Positions 59,331 through 64,000 of a stretch of 64,000 nucleotides of DNA are shown in pieces. Both the position numbers and the translations under genes were made by a program. Origin of the DNA: Halorubellus litoreus (lineage in GTDB: Archaea > Halobacteriota > Halobacteria > Halobacteriales > Natrialbaceae). Positions within the stretch are counted from its first letter, which is position 1. The number at the start of each line of letters is the position of its first letter. The stretch is taken from the NCBI RefSeq assembly GCF_037081675.1, contig NZ_JAZAQL010000002.1, forward strand, positions 1,364,001 through 1,428,000, written 5' to 3'. The notes below the pieces were generated by a model that worked only from the letters and a program-made list of their open reading frames with translations, was not told the DNA's origin and did not search any database.

Positions 59331-59870
59331 ATGCGACGCCGTGCCCTCCTCCGAGCGACGACCGCAACGACCGCCCTCGGTTCCCTCGCCGGCTGTCTCG
59401 ACAGCCTCGGTGGCGACGGCACCGAGCCCACGACGAACGACACCGACACGACCACGAACGACACCGACACGACCACGAGCGACACCGAGCGAACGACGAC
59501 GCAACCCGAACTCACCGTGGAGTCGAAGGCTATCGAGACCACGAGTACCGCGTGCGGCGCGAAGAACACCGGTAGCATCGAGTTCACCGACAGCGGCGCA
59601 ACGGTCACCGGCGCCGTGCAGGCGTCGACGCCCTGCCACGACGCCCAGTTCGTCGCCGAGCGCGTTCTCGGCGGCGTCCTCGAAGTGACGATCGGGACGA
59701 CCCCGACCGACGCCGACAGCTGCCAGTCCTGCATCGGGCACGTCGAGTACACCGCCACCATCCAGACGAACCGCGACCCCCACTCGCTCGTCGTCGCCCA
59801 CGAATACACGCCCGAAGACAGCGACGAACCAGTCACCGAGGTCGTCACCGACAAGACCCGCGACGACTGA
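59331..59870 (+). CDS. Tat-exported lipoprotein, hypothetical
   Basis: 179 residues. MRRRALLRATTATTALGSLAGC gives a twin-arginine signal and lipobox LAGC with Cys22, so it should be lipid-anchored on the outer face. A Thr/Asp tandem linker (TNDTDTT repeats) leads into a small beta-rich domain with four Cys (CGAKNTG, CHDAQF, CQSC) that could form disulfides. No known family. Confidence 0.78.
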   Translation: MRRRALLRATTATTALGSLAGCLDSLGGDGTEPTTNDTDTTTNDTDTTTSDTERTTTQPELTVESKAIETTSTACGAKNTGSIEFTDSGATVTGAVQASTPCHDAQFVAERVLGGVLEVTIGTTPTDADSCQSCIGHVEYTATIQTNRDPHSLVVAHEYTPEDSDEPVTEVVTDKTRDD

Positions 59871-59886
59871 CCGAGTCCCCCACGAG

Positions 59887-60216
59887 CGCAGCGACCACTA
59901 CACAATAACCAACTAGCAAGTCCGGACGGAGTCCCCGCGAGCGCCAGCGAGCGGGGGCACGTCCGGACGTGACGAAGTGACTGAACGAAGTGAAGGAACG
60001 AAGGAACGTCCGGACGGAGTTCGACGCGAGCACCGCGAGCGTCGAGCACGACCGAGCGCTCACGCTCGGTCGGAGTCCCCACAATCGCAGCGACCACTAC
60101 ACAAACCAACTAGCAAGTCCGGACGGAGTCCCCGCGAGCGCCAGCGAGCGGGGGCACGTCCGGACGTGACGAAGTGACTGAACGAAGTGAAGGAACGAAG
60201 GAACGTCCGGACGGAG
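59887..60216. repeat. Long direct repeat, two copies about 198 bp apart
   Basis: The 112-bp core at 59908-60019 and 60105-60216 is essentially identical, with similarity reaching back to 59887 and 60086. Each copy contains several gtccggac palindromes and an aagtgactgaacgaagtg stretch of near-repeats. Between them lies a gcgag-rich imperfect palindrome. Confidence 0.85.
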
Positions 60217-60365
60217 ATTTGAACTGGGCGAGACGGTCGCGCTCACTGCGTTCGCGCGCTGCGACTCGCTTGCTCAAATCTCCGCGCGTCCGTTTTCAGC
60301 GGACGCACTCCTCGCTACGCTCGTCGTTGTTGTCCGCTGAAAACGTCCGGACGGAGATTTGAACT
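60204..60365. repeat. tRNA-3'-end-like fragment unit with two hairpins
   Basis: cgtccggacggagatttgaact occurs at 60204-60225 and 60344-60365; read on the minus strand it is a T-loop (TTCAAAT), T-stem strand and acceptor strand of a tRNA 3' end, but no full tRNA is present. Between them are hairpin 1 (arms 60212-60222 and 60274-60284) and hairpin 2 (arms 60291-60304 and 60332-60345, perfect over 14 bp). The loops hold the same words as the tRNA-Phe unit at 47001-47151. Confidence 0.8.
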
Positions 60366-60655
60366 CCGGTCCCTGGCTCCGCAAGCCGCCTCGTCACTTC
60401 GTTCCGAGGAAGTGATAGTACTTGAATCGGCCCAAGTATGGTGGTCTTGCGAGCCGTGTTTCGGCTGTGACGATAGGTTAGAAGGGGCGAGACTACATAA
60501 AACCTACTGCGCTGGCGGTGGCGACAACCACGGTAAAGTCCTATATTAGTTGTAGGGTGAAACCCCCTGGATAGGACCAACTGGAGGGGATGTAATTAGC
60601 CGGAAGATGGGGTTTAGCGTCTAACTTTGAGTCACAATCCTCAAGCCAGCTCGTC

Positions 60656-60751
60656 CTACTTCTCCAGCACCATGTCGAAGTAGTCGTCGTCCATCACGCG
60701 CGGGTTCTGGACCTGGTGGAAGTCGTCGAGAACGAACGCGGGTTGCTCTCG
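60656..60751 (-). pseudogene. C-terminal remnant of a high-GC gene
   Basis: On the minus strand the frame ending at a TAG (60658-60656) reads FVLDDFHQVQNPRVMDDDY, then FDMVLEK, with high-GC, acidic haloarchaeal character, whereas the DNA on both sides is AT-richer. There is no start and it runs into the stop region of the small gene at 60753, so it is probably the tail of a host gene cut by insertion of the accessory segment. Identity unknown. Confidence 0.5.
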
Positions 60752-60752
60752 A

Positions 60753-61019
60753 TCACCGAGCGAACTTGTACATCACTTGGGCTTCGTCTCCGTTCTCGGC
60801 AACTTCTATGCCGGTGTAGCCATGACCGGCGATTGATTCAGGGAGGGGACGCTTCGCCCCGTACATGTAGGGGATGTCAGGCGCACAGCGCACTTCGAGA
60901 CCCATCGTTTTGATTGCTTCCTCCAAATCATCCAGAGTGAACCTCAACTCTCTGTTTACACCGTTTGCTTCTACTTCATCCTCGAACACTCGCTCGATAA
61001 CGGTTTTGTACTTGCTCAT
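60753..61019 (-). CDS. Stand-alone copy of the nuclease N-terminal domain
   Basis: 88 residues. The protein aligns along its length with the N-terminal 85 residues of the nuclease gene just upstream: KYKTVIERVF against KYKPIIKWVF, APDIPYMYGAKRPLPESIAG against VPDIPYAYRSRRPLPDEISK, then HGYTGIEV against HGYTAVVI. It begins six bases after the nuclease stop, so the two are co-transcribed. Role unknown; it could act as a specificity subunit, an inhibitor that forms mixed dimers, or a remnant of gene duplication. Confidence 0.75.
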   Translation of the reverse strand: MSKYKTVIERVFEDEVEANGVNRELRFTLDDLEEAIKTMGLEVRCAPDIPYMYGAKRPLPESIAGHGYTGIEVAENGDEAQVMYKFAR

Positions 61020-61025
61020 AGTGGT

Positions 61026-61787
61026 TTACTCTGACTGGAAGTCGTATTTCCAGACTTGATCGGTTTCCAACTTGTCTTCCCCCTCATCATCTTGGTATAC
61101 CTCGAACTCGAACAGGTAGAAGTAGCCGTCTTCGTCCAGCTTGACCGCCAGCGTCCGTACCGAATTAGGGTACTCGCTCTTGTCTTGTATCCCCCGAGTG
61201 TTGCGGATGAGCTGATTCCTGTTCAATGTCTCACCTTCTCCCTTCGCCTCGACAGCTAGAGCGATGTGACTCCCGTCCTCATCGACGCCGACATACAGGT
61301 CGTCAAGTTCGGCCTCACGCCCACGGACACGCATCCGGAGGTGCGATTGAAGATGATAAGTATCGAGTTCCGTGAAATCATCCAGCAGGCCAGCATACCT
61401 CACCTGAGTGAGCGCACCCTGCTCGTCTTTCCCGATGTACTTACGGACAGCCTCCGGGAGTACACTGGTACTGGTTTGATGGGTCTCGTCCACGGTATCG
61501 GGAACGGGAATCAACTGCTCCGTCTTCGTGAACATGTAGGTCGGATCTTCACCCTCACGTTTGTCATCAATGACAACTGCCGTGTACCCATGCTTAGAGA
61601 TTTCGTCAGGGAGCGGGCGACGGCTACGGTACGCATACGGGATGTCAGGTACGTTTCCGACGCTTATATCCAAGTCCTCCATCGCCATCTCGATGTGATC
61701 TCGATGGAACGGGATCTCTTCTTCTGTGCCGTACTCTTCGGATTGGTGGTCGAACACCCATTTGATGATTGGTTTGTATTTTGCCAT
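61026..61787 (-). CDS. PD-(D/E)XK restriction-endonuclease-like protein
   Basis: 253 residues, low-GC codon use. N-terminal domain (about 1-90) is the one duplicated downstream. The C-terminal half carries a plausible nuclease core: MRVRGREAELDDLYVGVDED (Asp near 163) followed by IALAVEAKGEGETLNRNQLI with E-x-K near 178-180 and a downstream helix with Gln, as in type II endonucleases. It faces a methyltransferase across a shared regulator, supporting a restriction role. Start 61787 (MAKYKP) is chosen over 61829. Specificity unknown; the nuclease call is by motif only. Confidence 0.72.
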   Translation of the reverse strand: MAKYKPIIKWVFDHQSEEYGTEEEIPFHRDHIEMAMEDLDISVGNVPDIPYAYRSRRPLPDEISKHGYTAVVIDDKREGEDPTYMFTKTEQLIPVPDTVDETHQTSTSVLPEAVRKYIGKDEQGALTQVRYAGLLDDFTELDTYHLQSHLRMRVRGREAELDDLYVGVDEDGSHIALAVEAKGEGETLNRNQLIRNTRGIQDKSEYPNSVRTLAVKLDEDGYFYLFEFEVYQDDEGEDKLETDQVWKYDFQSE

Positions 61788-61841
61788 CGACACATGTGCC
61801 TTGGCAGGGGTGGGTGGTAAAACTAACACAGAGCCGACATA

Positions 61842-61873
61842 TCTGCGAATTTAATCGGCGATAGTCTTCGCAG
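61842..61873. promoter_or_regulatory. Inverted CTGCGAA operator flanking the nuclease promoter
   Basis: ctgcgaa (61843-61849) and ttcgcag (61867-61873) form an inverted repeat with a 17-base centre that contains the AT-rich element gattaaatt (minus strand), the best TATA candidate for the nuclease gene. The same tgcgaaga word recurs upstream of the methyltransferase, so these are candidate binding sites for the regulator encoded between them. Confidence 0.6.
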
Positions 61874-61902
61874 TTGGTCGTATCTCGAACGAAAAAAGAG
61901 AG

Positions 61903-62253
61903 TTAGCGCGGAGGCGCTACGTCAGATTCACCAAGATAGAAGTGATAGTCGTCAGGCACAACATCGAGCTGCACCATCACACCCTTCTCTTCGTATGCGA
62001 GAACGTACTCATCCCTGGGGCGATTGCCGGGTCCACGTTCCCGTGACGATTTGAGCAATCCAGCTTCCTCTAACTGATTCAGCCTCTTCTTGATGCTCTC
62101 ACTCGTAACCTCAAACTCGTCGTCTAGTTCGGGTGCTGAAACGGGCTGCCGATCACTCACCTCCTTTAGTAACTTCAGTCGGCCTTCTGATTGGAGTGCC
62201 TTGAATACCTTCGCCTGACTACGAAAATCTTCTCTGTCGATCTCTTCGCTCAT
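61903..62253 (-). CDS. ArsR-like winged-helix regulator of the restriction-modification locus
   Basis: 116 residues. QAKVFKALQSEGRLKLLKEV, then VSAPELDDEFEVTSESIKKR, LNQLEEAGLLKSS and the wing PGNRPRDEYVLAYEEKG make a clear ArsR/MarR-type winged helix. It lies between the nuclease and the methyltransferase, like control (C) proteins of type II systems but of a different fold. A TATA box (gattataac, minus strand, about 62276-62284) is 23-31 bases before the ATG, so the message is leaderless. Confidence 0.82.
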   Translation of the reverse strand: MSEEIDREDFRSQAKVFKALQSEGRLKLLKEVSDRQPVSAPELDDEFEVTSESIKKRLNQLEEAGLLKSSRERGPGNRPRDEYVLAYEEKGVMVQLDVVPDDYHFYLGESDVAPPR

Positions 62254-62327
62254 GGTTCAGAATCCAGAAGCTGAAGTTATAATCTCTCGCCAACACCAGA
62301 GAGAAAAGTTAGCTATAATACGACTGT

Positions 62328-62370
62328 CTGCGAAGACGCTCTTGGTATAACCCGAGTGTTTGCGAAGATA
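62328..62370. promoter_or_regulatory. Two TGCGAAGA direct repeats upstream of the methyltransferase
   Basis: ctgcgaagac (62328-62337) and ttgcgaagat (62360-62369) are 32 bp apart, with the TATA-like ggtataacc (62344-62352) between them. They match the boxes at 61843-61873, pointing to shared control of both enzymes. Confidence 0.6.
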
Positions 62371-62407
62371 CTGGCCACCGCTACAATCACAAACTTAAAC
62401 GCCAACC

Positions 62408-63802
62408 ATGAAGACCACACAAACCAACGAGGCAGATAGCTTGAAGCACCAATCAAATATCGGGCGTCTAGACGACGTAGATATCCACGATTGGTATCGG
62501 TTCGTCTACGCCTTCTCAGATAGAGTCATCACAGGCTTAGTCGACGAATTTGATATCGAGCAGGAAGACCTGATTATCGACCCGTTCAACGGGACGGGAA
62601 CAACCACACTCGCCGCCAAGAAACTCGGTATTGATTGCATCGGCACGGATACCTCACCAGCATCCGTCCTAAGCGCACGCTGTAAGACGAATTGGGACGT
62701 AGATCTTGATGACTACCGTGACCGGCGGGCCGACCTTCTAGCCACTGTCGAGCCAATCTTTAAACAGATCTCATCACAGGGGAACACGACACTCGACTCC
62801 TTCGGGAATCAAGACAGCGAAGATGTTGACCTGAGCAAGTACGACTTCAGCGAACCCAAGAAGACGCCGAAAGGGTGGCTCTCCGAGAAGCCACTGAAGA
62901 AGATGAAGGTCCTGAAGTATCACATCGAGAAGTTGCCTGACGACGATGTGACTGACTTGTTCAAGCTGGCGATGATTGCGATTCTGCCTGAAGACGTGGG
63001 TAACGTTCGATTCGGCCCTGAAGCAACCCGTGACCGCAAGCAGGAAGGGGATAAGGACGTGTTCACGATCTTCAAATCGAAACTCGCCGAGATCGAGGAA
63101 GATTTGGAGACTGTCCAATCAGCTGTCGAGTCAGGGGACCTTGATCCGGGCGAGACCGAGGTTATTCGTGCAGACGCTCGCCAGCTAGCGAAGACTCTCC
63201 GTGAGGAATCTGAGCTACTAAACACGGACAAACACAATGGTGAAGTGGACTATCTCATCACTTCCCCGCCATACCCTGCAGAACACGATTACACGAGAAA
63301 TCAGCGGCTCGAACTCATTTGGCTTAATGCCGCTGACGACAACAAGGACTTGCAAAAAATCAAGAAGGCGAACATCCGCTCGCACACGAAGAACATCTAC
63401 GTTGCCGACGATGAAGGCGAACAGGTCGACATCCGAGAGAACGACCAAGTAGACTCGATTGTGTCTGAGATGGAGCAGATCATTGTTGATGAAGACATCT
63501 CTCACGGGTTCGGGAAGTATTACCCCCGAGTGATCGAGGAGTACTTTGCAGGGATGCAACACCACTTCGAACAAGTGTATGACTTGCTTGCTCCTGGTGG
63601 CAAGGCTGCGTATGTTGTAGGTGACTCCGGTTCGTACTGGCAAGTTGAGGTAGAGACGGCAGAGATTCTCGGTGAACTTGCCGAAGAGCGAGTCGGGTTT
63701 GAACCTCCTGAGATCCGTCTTTGGCGCAACATGGCGGCGACGACCGCGGACTACGACGACATTGAAGAAAACATCCTGATCCTGACGAAGCCTGAGGAGT
63801 AA
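62408..63802 (+). CDS. Site-specific DNA methyltransferase (TSPPY type, N4-cytosine or N6-adenine)
   Basis: 464 residues. AdoMet-binding motif I IDPFNGTGTTTLAAKKLGID at about 57-77; catalytic motif IV VDYLITSPPYPAEHDYTRNQ at about 280-300, with S-P-P-Y favouring an N4-cytosine or N6-adenine amino-methyltransferase. About 200 residues separate the two, which fits a target-recognition region in the middle (alpha-like order I-TRD-IV). GGKAAYVVGDSGSYW near the end resembles a later strand motif. Codon use is low-GC. Divergent from the regulator; protective partner of the nuclease by context. Confidence 0.9.
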   Translation: MKTTQTNEADSLKHQSNIGRLDDVDIHDWYRFVYAFSDRVITGLVDEFDIEQEDLIIDPFNGTGTTTLAAKKLGIDCIGTDTSPASVLSARCKTNWDVDLDDYRDRRADLLATVEPIFKQISSQGNTTLDSFGNQDSEDVDLSKYDFSEPKKTPKGWLSEKPLKKMKVLKYHIEKLPDDDVTDLFKLAMIAILPEDVGNVRFGPEATRDRKQEGDKDVFTIFKSKLAEIEEDLETVQSAVESGDLDPGETEVIRADARQLAKTLREESELLNTDKHNGEVDYLITSPPYPAEHDYTRNQRLELIWLNAADDNKDLQKIKKANIRSHTKNIYVADDEGEQVDIRENDQVDSIVSEMEQIIVDEDISHGFGKYYPRVIEEYFAGMQHHFEQVYDLLAPGGKAAYVVGDSGSYWQVEVETAEILGELAEERVGFEPPEIRLWRNMAATTADYDDIEENILILTKPEE

Positions 63803-63871
63803 ACCAACACTCTCCCGATTGTTCGGGGACGGCAGGCACTGTAACTGACAACTCAGATCGTCTCAGTGCAT

Positions 63872-63881
63872 CACTAATAGT
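63872..63881 (+). promoter_or_regulatory. TATA-like element for the gene at the window edge
   Basis: actaatagt is centred about 23-26 bases before the GTG at 63899, the spacing expected of a leaderless haloarchaeal promoter. Confidence 0.4.
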
Positions 63882-63898
63882 GAGATGCTCAAATCGAG

Positions 63899-64000
63899 GT
63901 GTTTCCACAGAGTACGTTACCCCCGGAGGTAGAAGTCGAGACCTCAGAGTTTCAGATGGCGCTTCCCGTCGCGGACGCACTCCCAGCAAGGCATCGTGGA
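63899..64000 (+). CDS. Start of an unidentified gene (3' truncated by window)
   Basis: From the GTG at 63899 the frame is open to the end (34 codons) and reads FPQSTLPPEVEVETSEFQMA, then LPVADALPARHRG, a protein-like sequence. An in-frame TGA lies 18 bases upstream. The TATA spacing supports this start. Same direction as the methyltransferase and likely part of the same accessory region. Too short to identify. Confidence 0.45.
   Translation, partial: MFPQSTLPPEVEVETSEFQMALPVADALPARHRG

Larger units (their letters stand above)
59871..60655. other. Repeat-rich non-coding region at the border of the second accessory region
   Basis: About 785 bases with no supportable gene: a 112-130 bp direct repeat, many small stems (gtccggac palindromes), a double-hairpin tRNA-fragment unit, then AT-richer unique sequence from about 60400 that carries no recognisable RNA or protein gene. 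Confidence 0.6.

Noticed and set aside
60296..60580. 94-codon minus-strand frame beside the tRNA-like fragments
   Set aside because: It runs through hairpin and repeat DNA, has no protein-like character and no promoter.
61787..61829. Longer start (MLVLPPTPAKAHVS) for the nuclease
   Set aside because: The extra 14 residues precede the conserved MxKYK start shared with the 88-residue paralogue and would include promoter-proximal sequence.
63480..63989. 169-codon minus-strand frame opposite the methyltransferase 3' end
   Set aside because: Ser/Arg/Pro-rich shadow translation over a well-supported gene.

Overview
The window comes from a halophilic archaeon (class Halobacteria). The main evidence is the very high GC content with strongly acidic proteins, twin-arginine lipoproteins with a haloarchaeal TAGC/LAGC lipobox, a PGF-CTERM surface protein, a type II (archaeal) GAPDH, an Azf-type glucose-6-phosphate dehydrogenase, an archaeal L10e/uL16 ribosomal protein, MptD, and TATA boxes about 25 bp upstream of leaderless start codons. 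The genus cannot be decided from the sequence alone.

Layout. 1-6.2 kb: a dipeptide/oligopeptide ABC importer (fused double ATPase cut by the window edge, Tat lipoprotein binding protein, two permeases) and a small membrane protein. 6.3-17.1 kb: housekeeping genes (dihydroorotase, lipoate ligase-like protein, M23-like protein, DHH phosphoesterase, three UspA proteins, GNAT, secreted PHB-depolymerase-like esterase, M29-like aminopeptidase, GAPDH). 17.3-29.3 kb: a 1007-residue surface beta-helix/PKD protein, a FilR1-like regulator, Hsp20, a RimK-like ATP-grasp enzyme, L10e, a GT2 glycosyltransferase, small haloarchaeal proteins, and a TetR regulator. 29.3-37.2 kb: a TetR-controlled RND/MMPL exporter, methylglyoxal synthase, a 2-hydroxyacid dehydrogenase, a DoxX-like protein and an internally duplicated membrane protein.

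37.26-47.02 kb is a lower-GC island bounded by a 92-bp direct repeat that contains the 3' end of tRNA-Phe; the complete tRNA-Phe lies just beyond it. The island carries a compact operon mre11-rad50-nurA-herA plus a TPR-like gene, and a truncated gene at the tRNA-proximal end. No integrase is visible. 47.2-59.9 kb returns to high-GC core: GNAT, tRNA-Val, DUF192, an MsbA-like ABC exporter, creatininase family, MFS, SurE, MptD, Azf and small haloarchaeal families.

59.9-64.0 kb is a second accessory region. It begins with long direct repeats and fragments resembling a tRNA 3' end, then carries an apparent restriction-modification locus: a PD-(D/E)XK nuclease-like protein, a stand-alone copy of that protein's N-terminal domain, an ArsR-like regulator, and a TSPPY-type DNA methyltransferase. 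Shared TGCGAAGA boxes lie in the promoters of both nuclease and methyltransferase. Both accessory regions are marked by the same unusual 130-160 bp architecture: two tRNA-3'-end fragments enclosing two hairpins with the same loop words.

The most noteworthy signals are (i) the tRNA-bounded HerA-NurA-Mre11-Rad50 island as a possible mobile DNA-end-processing/defence system, (ii) the regulated restriction-modification locus with a duplicated domain, and (iii) the recurrent tRNA-fragment/double-hairpin unit. Calls are from reading the sequence; no database search was run.
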